The notes under the pieces were generated by a model that was given only the letters and a program-made list of their open reading frames with translations, did not search any database and was not told where the DNA came from. Source: JAGOPY01 sp964619555 (GTDB lineage: Bacteria; Bacteroidota; Bacteroidia; Bacteroidales; JAGOPY01). From it: a stretch of DNA of 64,000 bases. Within the stretch, counting starts at the first letter, position 1. The number at the start of each line of letters is the position of its first letter. Below, one piece after another: positions 1 to 7,257 of the stretch. Location: the NCBI GenBank assembly GCA_964619555.1, contig CAZUDV010000007.1:174903-238902 (forward strand). Direction: 5' to 3'. Made by a program: the position numbers and the translations under genes.

Positions 1-309
1 GACCTGGAATTTGTGGATTCACTCATTATTGCGGACGGGCGAACGGAAATGCCGGTGACTTATGAGAGGTCCGGGAGAGGAATATTCTTCGAAGTTTCAC
101 TGGATCCATACGGCCAGGCCGCTTACAGGGTGTATTTCCGGCAAAGTCTCCAAGATGACCATTACAGGTACATCCTGACTTCCACTTACGCCTGGGGCAG
201 ACCGTTTGAATCAGCCCTGTACCGGCTTTATGTGCCTGCCGGTTTCAATGTGGATTCCCTCAGTATGGTGCCTGATTCCATTTATCTTCAGGGGGATCAT
301 CGGATTTAA
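1..309 (+). CDS. C-terminal part of a probable surface/secreted protein, interrupted by an in-frame stop
   Basis: The frame is open from the first base, so the gene begins outside the window. The visible 102 residues alternate short hydrophobic and polar stretches (for example YRYILTSTYAWGRPFESALYRLYVP), as in an extracellular beta-rich domain. I do not recognise the family. The frame stops at TAA 307-309, but the same frame continues for 21 sense codons (LWKKTDFMPDRDFEVFFHNEK) to TGA at 373, and this continuation reads like the natural end of the domain. One base change (TAT or similar to TAA) would explain it. It is either a nonsense mutation trimming the last strand or a sequencing error. 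Confidence 0.6.
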   Translation, partial: DLEFVDSLIIADGRTEMPVTYERSGRGIFFEVSLDPYGQAAYRVYFRQSLQDDHYRYILTSTYAWGRPFESALYRLYVPAGFNVDSLSMVPDSIYLQGDHRI

Positions 310-489
310 TTATGGAAGAAGACCGATTTCATGCCCGACCGGGATTTCGAGGTATTCTTCCACAACGAAAAATGATCGGATAAAAAATTTTAATCACAAA
401 CGGCCCGGGTAAAACAAGAATTTCGCCAATTTGATCAATTATTTATCGTCGGCATCGGACAATCGCTTAATTTTAAGGTTTATTTGCCA

Positions 490-524
490 GGCAGGCAGGA
501 TGTTCTTGAAAAAACCTGCCCGCC
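490..524. other. Hairpin-forming inverted repeat
   Basis: GGCAGGCAGG at 490-499 pairs with CCTGCCCGCC at 515-524 with one mismatch around a 15-base A-rich loop. It lies between the end of the first gene and the 552 start. No T-run follows the stem on either strand, so it is not a clear intrinsic terminator. Confidence 0.35.
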
Positions 525-551
525 CTCCAACCGACAAATTGTCAAAACGAC

Positions 552-1256
552 ATGGCCAAAGGCCCCTACATCCGGCTTACTCCTGATCTCCATGAGATCA
601 GCCAGTATTTTCCCATGAACCACAACCTGGAAGGCCGGCTGGATTACGATCTGGTCATTGACCGCCGGAGGCATGACGAAGTGTCCGCACTTCTCAGGCA
701 ATATGGGGTGGTTAACCGGCAAACCACCCAGGAATTCTGCTTTATCGTCCTTTGGATCGAAAATGAGCTGAGAGCCATCGACGACCGGGAAAACCGTTTC
801 GGGAAATATTACGGGATGTGGAAAGAACTGGATAACCTCAACCAATACCTGCTGAATCATCGCATTATATCGGTCGCCCTCGAGGGAGAGGTCAGCAAGA
901 ACAAACCCGGTGAGGTTTTCCGGATGAAGGACCCGATGAATATTGACCGGATCTGCGACGGCCTGCGCTCCATCTTCAAAAAGGAATTCCAGGAAAAGAC
1001 CGACCATTCGGCCAAAGGACAACAGGCCTGGAAACGCAAAAAAATGGGCATGATGAGGAATGCCATTTTGAAATACCTGGATTCGATACCCAAGCTCGAA
1101 CTATTACCGGTTGAAACACATTATCTCCTTATCGGCCAGCTATCCGCCCTGGCAGGATACCTGAAGAGTGAATCCGAGTATAATTCCTCCCGGGAATGTC
1201 AGCACGGCGACGAATATCACGCTTATCTGATACAGCATATCCGCATGTTGAAATGA
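552..1256 (+). CDS. Hypothetical protein, 234 aa, charged and soluble
   Basis: I do not recognise this protein. It has no signal peptide or membrane segment, is rich in charged residues and is probably mainly helical. Residues about 85-190 hold the most regular helical stretches (KYYGMWKELDNLNQYLLNHR, QQAWKRKKMGMMRNAILKYL). The frame is closed by a TGA at 507 and the first usable start downstream of it is ATG 552. There is no Shine-Dalgarno sequence, as is usual in Bacteroidota. Base use looks like that of the flanking chromosome. It stands alone between two surface-type genes, so context gives no functional hint. Confidence 0.7.
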   Translation: MAKGPYIRLTPDLHEISQYFPMNHNLEGRLDYDLVIDRRRHDEVSALLRQYGVVNRQTTQEFCFIVLWIENELRAIDDRENRFGKYYGMWKELDNLNQYLLNHRIISVALEGEVSKNKPGEVFRMKDPMNIDRICDGLRSIFKKEFQEKTDHSAKGQQAWKRKKMGMMRNAILKYLDSIPKLELLPVETHYLLIGQLSALAGYLKSESEYNSSRECQHGDEYHAYLIQHIRMLK

Positions 1257-1345
1257 CCGGTCCATGGAATGGAGATGCGGCGCTCAGCCCAGGCTATCTT
1301 TTCAATTAACTTTACTTTCGTCTTGATATTTTCCCTGCTTTTATT

Positions 1346-1353
1346 TATATTTG
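1346..1353 (+). promoter_or_regulatory. Bacteroidetes-type -7 element (TATATTTG)
   Basis: TATATTTG matches the TAnnTTTG sigma-ABfr -7 consensus and lies 24 bases before the ATG at 1378. It covers the alternative TTG start at 1351, which argues for translation from 1378. A second weaker match (TACTTTCG) is at 1313-1320. Confidence 0.45.
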
Positions 1354-1377
1354 AAGGAATTGCCAAATCCAATCCCT

Positions 1378-3945
1378 ATGAATAAATTATTGCTATGGGC
1401 TGTCGTGATGCTCACCGGCATCCATTCAGCTTTTTCGCAGGTTTCCGTCACTTCCGACGGTACGGAACCCGACAATTCAGCTATGCTGGATGTTAAAAGC
1501 ACGACTAAAGGGGTGCTGGTCCCCCGGATGACGGAATACCAGCGCACCCATGATATTGTGAATCCGGCCACCGGCCTTCTGGTATACCAGACCGACGGCA
1601 CTTCCGGCTTTTATTACAATGCCGGGACAGGGGCATCCCCCTCCTGGACCTACCTGGGTGGAGGAGGGCTGACACTTCCTTATGCCGGGAATACTTCGCA
1701 GAGCGGTTTTGCTTTTTCCGTCACAAACTCCCTTGCCTCAGGCATTCTGGGTAAATCCACCCTGGGCATGGGAAGCGTTTTCGGTGTCCAGGGGGAAACC
1801 GCTTCTGCCGAAGGAGTGGGAATATATGGTCTTAGTACTTCGGTCACCGGTAACAACCTGGGGGTGATCGGGCAGTCGAATTCCGCCACAGGCGTGGGAA
1901 CCCTGGGGATCGCCATCAGCAACTCCGGAGCCAATACCGGGGTGAAAGGGCAGTCGCTTTCCAATACGGGAACAGGAGTACTGGGTGAAAATGTTAATGG
2001 AAGCGGCGTCAATTACGGCATTAAGGGGGCAGTTGCGTCATCCAATGGATTTTGCGGGTATTTCACCGGTGGAAAATTTTATTCCTCGGCTAATATCGGA
2101 TTGGGCACGGAAAGTCCGACCTCGGCCCTGCACATCAGTAAAAGCGCCACTGGCGGAGTGCCACTTTTAAGGATCCACAACACCGATGATTACGCCACCG
2201 GTATTTCCCTGAGCACGATCTACCAGGAGTATCTGGTTGGGCAGAACAGGCCTCCGGACGCCACAACAGTTACGGATGCGTTCTTCATTTACGATGAAAA
2301 TAACGATGCCACGCGCCTGCTGATCGATCCCGACGGCCATGTTGGAATAGGCACGACCGTTCCTTCCTATCCATTGCATGTATCCACTGCAGCCGGTTCG
2401 GGACAGCCGGCCGTTTATGGCGAAAACAGCGACACCGACGGACTGGGTATCAAGGGGGTCAATACATCCTCCAACAGCCAGGGTTACCTGGGGGGAAACA
2501 ACCGCGGCGCAGCAGGCACTCATTCCTCGGGGAATTACGGCGTGCTGGGGATGAGCGACGCGGGAACTTACGGCCATCATCAATCTTCTGGTAATTACGG
2601 ACGGTTGGGAACCGCCAGCTATGGGGTTTACGGGCATAATAATTCGGGTGGGAATTACGGATACCTTGGCTCAAACAACCATGGAAGTTATGGTTCTCAT
2701 AATTCCGGGAATTATGGGTATCAGGGTTCTGCAAATTACGGAAGTTATGGATCTCACAACACTGGAAATTATGGATTCCTTGGCTCCGATGCTTATGGAT
2801 CTTACGGGGTTCATGGATCTTCCGGCAATTATGGCTTCCTGGGATCTTTGAGTGAAGGTGTTTATGGATATAACGCACCCTCTGAAAACTACGGACAGCT
2901 GGGTACATATAACTATGGAGCAAAGGGTTTTAATTCAGCAGGGTATACGGGATACCTGGGGCGTGATTACGCGGCTGTTGTTGGAGAGAGTTCAGATAAT
3001 TATGGTTACGTCGCGTCATGGGATTATGCATTCTATGGATATCTTTCTCAGGGTTACTGTGCCATTAGAGGGGAGTCATCTGCCGGTAATACAGCAAGTG
3101 GCTCTGGATATGGTCTTTCATCTCTTTCTGCAATTACCGGATTTCAAAGAAGCGATTCGTCCTATGCTTTTGGCACCATAGGATACATCGAAGAATTAGG
3201 AACGCGTTCTGGCGGGACTCTAGGTGCCTATCACTACATTACGATAGATTATTGGGGCTGCCTTGCTTATAAAAGTTCATCAGGAACCATTTATGGGGGA
3301 TATTTCACCTCTTCCACTTCAGGTTCAGGGAAATCATTTAATACGGCCAGTCCCGGTGTCAATTGCGGCATCGGTGCTTACGGTGACCTGTTCGGGGCGG
3401 ATATTCACGGGCATATATACGGAACTTTCACTGAAGGTGAAAATTATGGCTTGTACTCCAACGGGCATATCTTCCAGAACGCGCTGAGCGTCCATCTCCA
3501 GGAGAATGAGGACCGGACGAACACGGTGCTCTTCAGCAACGTATCGACGGAAGTCACGGTGCAGACCAGCGGCGTAGGCCGGTTGTCAGCCGGAAGGGGC
3601 AGGATTGGCTTTGACGAAAACTTCCAAAAAACGGCTTCTCCGGATTATCCGGTTATTGTCACCGTCACACCCATTGGCCCGTCGCAGGGGATCTACCTGG
3701 AAACCGCCGATGCAACAGGATTCAGCATTCGGGAAAACAACGGAGGACGAAGTGACATCGAATTCACATACATTGCCATCGCCCGCCGGAAAGGTTACGA
3801 AAATCCACAGCTTCCTACCGAGGTTATTGCGCCGGATTACCTTGACAAGCTTTCCCGCGGACTGCACAATGATGCCGACACCGAAACCGATGGCGAAGGG
3901 CTTTATTATATAGATGGAATCCTCTCAGTGGGTAAATCGGAATGA
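1378..3945 (+). CDS. Large secreted repeat protein with Gly/Tyr/Asn-rich tandem repeats
   Basis: The protein is 855 aa from ATG 1378, which opens a clean signal peptide (MNKLLLWAVVMLTGIHSAFS, then Q). Residues about 20-100 form the head common in Bacteroidota fibre-like proteins (NSAMLDVKSTTKGVLVPRMT, then GLLVYQTDGTSGFYYNAG). The middle holds two repeat blocks: SxTGxGVxG-type repeats before about residue 220, and ten 19-20-aa units of the form SGNYGYLGSxxYGSYGxHN at about 380-570. The C-terminal about 150 residues form a separate conserved-looking domain (YPVIVTVTPIG, GFSIRENNGG, IAIARRKGYENPQLP). Such architecture suggests a surface or released fibre or adhesin. There is no T9SS sorting domain or tail-spike peptidase motif that I can see. 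Function unknown. Confidence 0.75.
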   Translation: MNKLLLWAVVMLTGIHSAFSQVSVTSDGTEPDNSAMLDVKSTTKGVLVPRMTEYQRTHDIVNPATGLLVYQTDGTSGFYYNAGTGASPSWTYLGGGGLTLPYAGNTSQSGFAFSVTNSLASGILGKSTLGMGSVFGVQGETASAEGVGIYGLSTSVTGNNLGVIGQSNSATGVGTLGIAISNSGANTGVKGQSLSNTGTGVLGENVNGSGVNYGIKGAVASSNGFCGYFTGGKFYSSANIGLGTESPTSALHISKSATGGVPLLRIHNTDDYATGISLSTIYQEYLVGQNRPPDATTVTDAFFIYDENNDATRLLIDPDGHVGIGTTVPSYPLHVSTAAGSGQPAVYGENSDTDGLGIKGVNTSSNSQGYLGGNNRGAAGTHSSGNYGVLGMSDAGTYGHHQSSGNYGRLGTASYGVYGHNNSGGNYGYLGSNNHGSYGSHNSGNYGYQGSANYGSYGSHNTGNYGFLGSDAYGSYGVHGSSGNYGFLGSLSEGVYGYNAPSENYGQLGTYNYGAKGFNSAGYTGYLGRDYAAVVGESSDNYGYVASWDYAFYGYLSQGYCAIRGESSAGNTASGSGYGLSSLSAITGFQRSDSSYAFGTIGYIEELGTRSGGTLGAYHYITIDYWGCLAYKSSSGTIYGGYFTSSTSGSGKSFNTASPGVNCGIGAYGDLFGADIHGHIYGTFTEGENYGLYSNGHIFQNALSVHLQENEDRTNTVLFSNVSTEVTVQTSGVGRLSAGRGRIGFDENFQKTASPDYPVIVTVTPIGPSQGIYLETADATGFSIRENNGGRSDIEFTYIAIARRKGYENPQLPTEVIAPDYLDKLSRGLHNDADTETDGEGLYYIDGILSVGKSE
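2521..3081 (+). repeat. Coding tandem repeat region, about ten 19-20-aa units
   Basis: Successive units read HSSGNYGVLG, QSSGNYGRLG, NSGGNYGYLG, NSGNYGYQG, NTGNYGFLG, GSSGNYGFLG, APSENYGQLG and so on, each followed by xxxxGSYGxHN or a variant. The early units are the most alike and the last three have diverged (NYGYVASWDY, YCAIRGESS). The pattern implies recent unit duplication and possible copy-number variation between strains. Confidence 0.85.
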
Positions 3946-3967
3946 TCGTCCGACCGGATTAGAAGAG

Positions 3968-4058
3968 GATCATTTCACAGTGTCATTTCACAGTGTCATT
4001 TCACAGTGTCATTTCGCAGTGTCATTTCACAGTGTCATTTCGCAGTGTCATTTCGCAA
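3968..4058. repeat. 13-bp tandem repeat, seven units
   Basis: Seven head-to-tail copies of TGTCATTTCACAG (or TGTCATTTCGCAG) run from 3968 to 4058 with no gaps. The first unit begins GA and the last ends in CAA. Units differ at one position (A or G), in the order A, A, A, G, A, G, G. The array lies just after the repeat-protein gene and about 70 bp outside the left edge of the island. Confidence 0.9.
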
Positions 4059-4096
4059 TAACAGGAAGAAAAAAAATATCCTTGACCCTGATAAAT

Positions 4097-4125
4097 GTGC
4101 AATGCGCCATGCGCAATGCGTAATG
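4097..4125. repeat. Degenerate 7-bp tandem repeat (GCAATGC type)
   Basis: The stretch reads GCAATGC GCCATGC GCAATGC GTAATGT in register, a 7-bp period. It directly abuts the left att copy at 4129. It belongs with the other heptad-repeat patches of this window. Confidence 0.6.
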
Positions 4126-4128
4126 TCG

Positions 4129-4145
4129 GTGATCCCGGAGGGACT
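4129..4145 (-). other. Left attachment site: 17-bp copy of the tRNA-Arg 3' end
   Basis: GTGATCCCGGAGGGACT here is identical to 15160-15176, which is the 3' end of the tRNA-Arg gene including acceptor and part of the T stem. The copies are in direct orientation and the bases on either side differ. This is what site-specific integration into a tRNA 3' end leaves behind. The 17-bp exact match and its exact position at the tRNA terminus make chance unlikely. Confidence 0.85.
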
Positions 4146-4375
4146 AACCTACAAAATATAGAACGCTGATAATAAAATAATTACCAAAATAGGTACAGCT
4201 TTCGGTACAACAATCCTAGAAGTTAGATATTTGATCCTGAATGAATTAGAACCGAAATCAAAGATAATTATTTAATAAGAACGAATTTAAAAATAATTCC
4301 CCTATCTAGAGACACTCCTGCACGGTTTGTTCTTTTTCAGGTAAAAGAAAAGGTAACGATTGTTTTGACCTTGTT

Positions 4376-4741
4376 TTAGATCAGGAAATGCTTATAAGGC
4401 TTACCATCTCGCACCCAAATAATTTTACTTCTCTTAACATAAAAATGACTTTGACACCCATCATTTTTCCACACAGATGGCGATAGAGAAACACGATCAA
4501 ATTTGTCAATTTCAATGTCCCAATGTTGATCTCTATTGTCCATTAAGGAAAGACTTAAAAGTTCGCCACATCCACAAGGACAATTAAAAAAAATCCATTT
4601 ATGGTAGTTGTCATTTCCTTTAACAATGAAATTTTTATTTGAAAATCCCTCGGATGAAGGAGGTACAATAGTGTACCTTGTCAAATAATCTATCAACCCC
4701 AGATGAAAAAGCACTTTGTTAGTAATTTCTCTTGTCTTCAT
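4376..4741 (-). CDS. DUF6527-type zinc-binding protein of the ubiquitin-like operon
   Basis: This is the last gene of the four-gene Ubl operon, 5 bp after the E1 gene. The 121-aa protein has the DUF6527 signature as I know it: a CPCGCGELLSLSL cluster near residues 54-66, then SLSPSVW and a GCQSHFYVKRSKIIWV segment near 86-107. The Cys and His residues could bind a metal. DUF6527 proteins recur next to prokaryotic multi-ubiquitin/E2/E1 genes, and a Ubl-processing peptidase role has been proposed for related systems. That role is inference here. Full length for the family, with no damage visible. Confidence 0.7.
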   Translation of the reverse strand: MKTREITNKVLFHLGLIDYLTRYTIVPPSSEGFSNKNFIVKGNDNYHKWIFFNCPCGCGELLSLSLMDNRDQHWDIEIDKFDRVSLSPSVWKNDGCQSHFYVKRSKIIWVRDGKPYKHFLI

Positions 4742-4746
4742 ATTAT

Positions 4747-6156
4747 TTAATTCGCCATATCAAGAAATGGAATAATGTCACCAATACCCCAATAGTCATT
4801 CTTTGAACATATTGGACAATCCTCATTGATTTCAGATCCAGGTTTCCTGATACAATTTGAATCTTGATTTTGAATATTGATAAAATTGACAAAATGATCA
4901 GTATTCGAAGAATTCTTGAAACCAGTTATTCTATGCAGTAGTTCATTTACTGCCATCGTTGATGTTTCATTAGTAAATGTGATCACTGCTGGGCTGGGAT
5001 TTCCTTCACCGGTAACATATGCTTCCTCCTTTTGTCTTTGGTACGCTTCAGGATCTGTTCTTTTTAGAACCTCCTCCCTGGCTATATGGGTATTAACGAC
5101 TTTTCTACATAAAAGACACTGTTTTCCAGGAAAGACAACTGTAACTCTGGCTATTATTGCGTTAATTTCCTTTGGCTCATTTTCAGTTAAAGAAATCTCT
5201 AATCCCATATCAATTAATGGAATGTGATAAAAGTATGCCAATCTATTGAGTAAAATCCTACCGCTATGATCATCAGTACAAGAAAAAATAATATCACAAC
5301 TTTTTAATGCGTCCTGGCAATCCTGCCCCATCACCCAGTCTGAAATAACCTTAATATTACAATTTAATCCAATGCTATCTAATGATTTCTTTAGGACATT
5401 AACCTTTAAAGCCCCTTCGTTAGCATCTGCCAATGTTGCACCATATAATCTGTTTAGATTTGATACTTCGACCTTGTCTTTATCAATTAATAATAAGCAA
5501 CCGACTCCTAAACGAATTAACATTTGACACGTTGCAGACCCTGTGGCTCCACAGCCAATTATACCAATTCTAATATTTGATAAATCGCCTGTAAGGGTAT
5601 TCCCAAATGCCAACTCTTGTCTATTAAATTCGCTGGGGGTTTGAAAAGTAAATTTGTCAGGATAATAAAAACGGAATCTTGAACCAATTATTCGGATAAA
5701 GCTCATCTCACTAATCACTCCATTCTTTGACCTGATGAAAGCATTCATACTCTGATCATCTATATATAAAACAAGTACATATAATCCATGAGTAATGAAT
5801 TCATCAAGATCTTGATTAAAAAGTACAGAACTGGCATCTTTTGGTCTTTCATTTAATGGAATGCCCTTCCGGATAAAACACATGTGTAAGTTCTCTTTAA
5901 TAGCTTTTGAAATAATATCCTGTTGGTTCTGGAAACAAATGGAATCTAATTCTTCTTGAAAATACGTATTGTCTGATTGTTCTTGGATATAAATAGGATA
6001 TCTTGATAAAAATCGTACTTCGATTTGACTATCCCAGATATTACTTTCGATTTTTGAGTTTCCGCATAACAAATAACAATTTTTTGCTCCTCTTTGTATA
6101 GAAACATTATTTAACACCTCCAGGTGTTTCTCGAGTATTGATAAAGTAGTTCTCAT
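4747..6156 (-). CDS. ThiF/E1-like ubiquitin-activating enzyme
   Basis: A 469-aa protein with an unassigned N-terminal domain (about 1-190) followed by a ThiF/E1 adenylation domain. It shows the ATP-binding GCGATGS at 201-207, the LLLIDKDKVEVSNLNR strand with acidic residue and Arg, and CTDDHSGR near 293-300. Two CxxC pairs (Cys347/350 and Cys447/450) should bind the structural zinc of this fold. The segment where E1 enzymes often carry the catalytic Cys (about 351-433) contains no cysteine. By family, it would adenylate the C-terminal Gly of the Ubl encoded two genes upstream. Its start abuts the E2 stop at 6156, indicating translational coupling. Confidence 0.85.
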   Translation of the reverse strand: MRTTLSILEKHLEVLNNVSIQRGAKNCYLLCGNSKIESNIWDSQIEVRFLSRYPIYIQEQSDNTYFQEELDSICFQNQQDIISKAIKENLHMCFIRKGIPLNERPKDASSVLFNQDLDEFITHGLYVLVLYIDDQSMNAFIRSKNGVISEMSFIRIIGSRFRFYYPDKFTFQTPSEFNRQELAFGNTLTGDLSNIRIGIIGCGATGSATCQMLIRLGVGCLLLIDKDKVEVSNLNRLYGATLADANEGALKVNVLKKSLDSIGLNCNIKVISDWVMGQDCQDALKSCDIIFSCTDDHSGRILLNRLAYFYHIPLIDMGLEISLTENEPKEINAIIARVTVVFPGKQCLLCRKVVNTHIAREEVLKRTDPEAYQRQKEEAYVTGEGNPSPAVITFTNETSTMAVNELLHRITGFKNSSNTDHFVNFINIQNQDSNCIRKPGSEINEDCPICSKNDYWGIGDIIPFLDMAN

Positions 6157-6572
6157 TAGCAGCTTCTTAATGCAGTATATATCTTTTGTAAATAGGACTG
6201 AATACCATCAATTCCGGGTCTCCATGAGTCCACTGTAATGTGTCTTGACCACCTCTGCCAGGACTGATTAAAGTAATTTTCTTTAACATCGGCCTGTGGT
6301 GGAAAGGAATGTCCATTATTAAATTTAATATCAGGATTGCAGTAGAACATATCTGGAGAAACATCGGGATAGCCAGGAGGAATAAAAATCAATAATGTCA
6401 CTTCATTGATACTGAATTTCCCATTATTACCGACTTGAAAATGATCAATGATGAGGCCATTTCTGGCCCCATCATTTATTTCCCTGTACTGGAATTCCTT
6501 ACTCTCCAGGTATTGGCGATCTTTAAACGGAAGAAACTTCTTATCCATTTGTCGTATTGGGTTTACATCCAT
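6156..6572 (-). CDS. E2/UBC-like protein (prokaryotic E2 family E)
   Basis: A 138-aa protein from ATG 6572; a TTG at 6599 would add nine residues. The E2 fold signature is clear: LLIFIPPGYPDVSPDMFY at about 60-77, followed by SWQRWSRH (104-111) and WRPGIDGIQSYL (117-128). This is the pattern of the Prok-E2_E family. No HPN-Cys active site is present. The only cysteines are Cys78, right after MFY, and the C-terminal Cys138. It overlaps the Ubl gene by 32 bp and the E1 by one base. The expected role is to take activated Ubl from E1 and pass it on. The catalytic residue is uncertain. Confidence 0.8.
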   Translation of the reverse strand: MDVNPIRQMDKKFLPFKDRQYLESKEFQYREINDGARNGLIIDHFQVGNNGKFSINEVTLLIFIPPGYPDVSPDMFYCNPDIKFNNGHSFPPQADVKENYFNQSWQRWSRHITVDSWRPGIDGIQSYLQKIYTALRSC

Positions 6573-7005
6573 AAAAATGCTCAACACCTGGCCGAGCAAG
6601 ATCTACCTGGTCTGTATCCTTGATCAATTCATCCTGCCATGGTCCTTGAACCTCGAGATAAATTTCAAAATCTGGTTTTATCTGGCCGAGATGTCTGATT
6701 TGGGCACCAGTGATAAATTGTTCAGTCCATTGATACGGTTTTCTATCAATGGTAAAATGCAACTTCTTCCTTGATGAGAAATATTCAATCCCAGGTCTTG
6801 CAAGGTCAACTCGGTCTGAATCTTGAATAAGTTCATCATTCCATGGATCCTTGATATGAAGATAAATCTCCACATCATTTGGGATCTGGCCAAGTTGTCT
6901 GATCTGCTCACCAGTTATAAATTGAGAATTCCACTCATATTCCTTATTGTCAATAATGAAATGAAGTTTCCTCCCGTTTTTATTTTCATTTTCTATTGTA
7001 TTCAT
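6541..7005 (-). CDS. Tandem ubiquitin-like protein (multiubiquitin domain, two repeats)
   Basis: 154 aa from ATG 7005; an upstream in-frame start at 7068 adds a non-conserved tail. Two beta-grasp repeats are visible, residues 13-76 and 81-145. Each has KLHFxIDxKxYxW, QFITGxQIRxLGQI, EIYLxxxxPWxDELIxDxDxVDLARPG and ends E-Y/H-F. The second ends HFYG at 143-146 followed by an eight-residue tail (CKPNTTNG). The tail could be removed by a peptidase to expose the glycine used for conjugation. This is the first gene of the operon with E2, E1 and DUF6527, the known order of prokaryotic multi-ubiquitin systems. Confidence 0.85.
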   Translation of the reverse strand: MNTIENENKNGRKLHFIIDNKEYEWNSQFITGEQIRQLGQIPNDVEIYLHIKDPWNDELIQDSDRVDLARPGIEYFSSRKKLHFTIDRKPYQWTEQFITGAQIRHLGQIKPDFEIYLEVQGPWQDELIKDTDQVDLARPGVEHFYGCKPNTTNG

Positions 7006-7025
7006 TTTATTGTATATTAAATGAT

Positions 7026-7202
7026 ATGAACTATCCTCATGTTTTTTCGGACTGGCTGGAGGAGACAACCACCCAGGCTTTATTTTATGGGCAAGTGATA
7101 ATTGAAAAGAAATTCGATTACATTTGTCATAAAATAAGGGAGCAAAGAGGTGATAAGCCTCTGATAGTCACGCAAGATCTATATCCCTCGCCCTATCGGT
7201 AG
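7026..7202 (+). CDS. Possible small protein (58 aa), divergent from the Ubl operon
   Basis: An ATG at 7026 opens a frame starting MNYPHVFSDWLEETTTQALF and ending YPSPYR. It begins 20 bp from the Ubl start on the other strand and ends within the stem of a strong terminator (7191-7226). A plus-strand terminator without any other plus-strand gene nearby implies that something is transcribed rightward here. I do not recognise the peptide. The amphipathic composition is plausible for a real protein, but a short regulatory RNA is equally possible. Confidence 0.35.
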   Translation: MNYPHVFSDWLEETTTQALFYGQVIIEKKFDYICHKIREQRGDKPLIVTQDLYPSPYR

Positions 7203-7226
7203 CGCCAACTACGGATAGGGTTTTTT
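7191..7226 (+). terminator. Intrinsic terminator, rightward
   Basis: CCCTATC at 7191-7197 pairs with GATAGGG at 7214-7220. An inner GTAG/CTAC pairing follows after one mismatch, with loop CGCCAA, and six T follow at 7221-7226. The T-run is on the plus strand, so it ends a transcript starting near 7020 and does not serve the minus-strand genes. Confidence 0.75.
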
Positions 7227-7257
7227 GTATATCTATGTTTCTCCTTTCTTCAATTTA

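Noticed and set aside
480..1093. Minus-strand frames opposite the unknown gene at 552-1256
   Set aside because: These frames are somewhat long (180 codons), but the plus-strand frame has the more natural protein composition and runs with its neighbours. The choice is not certain.
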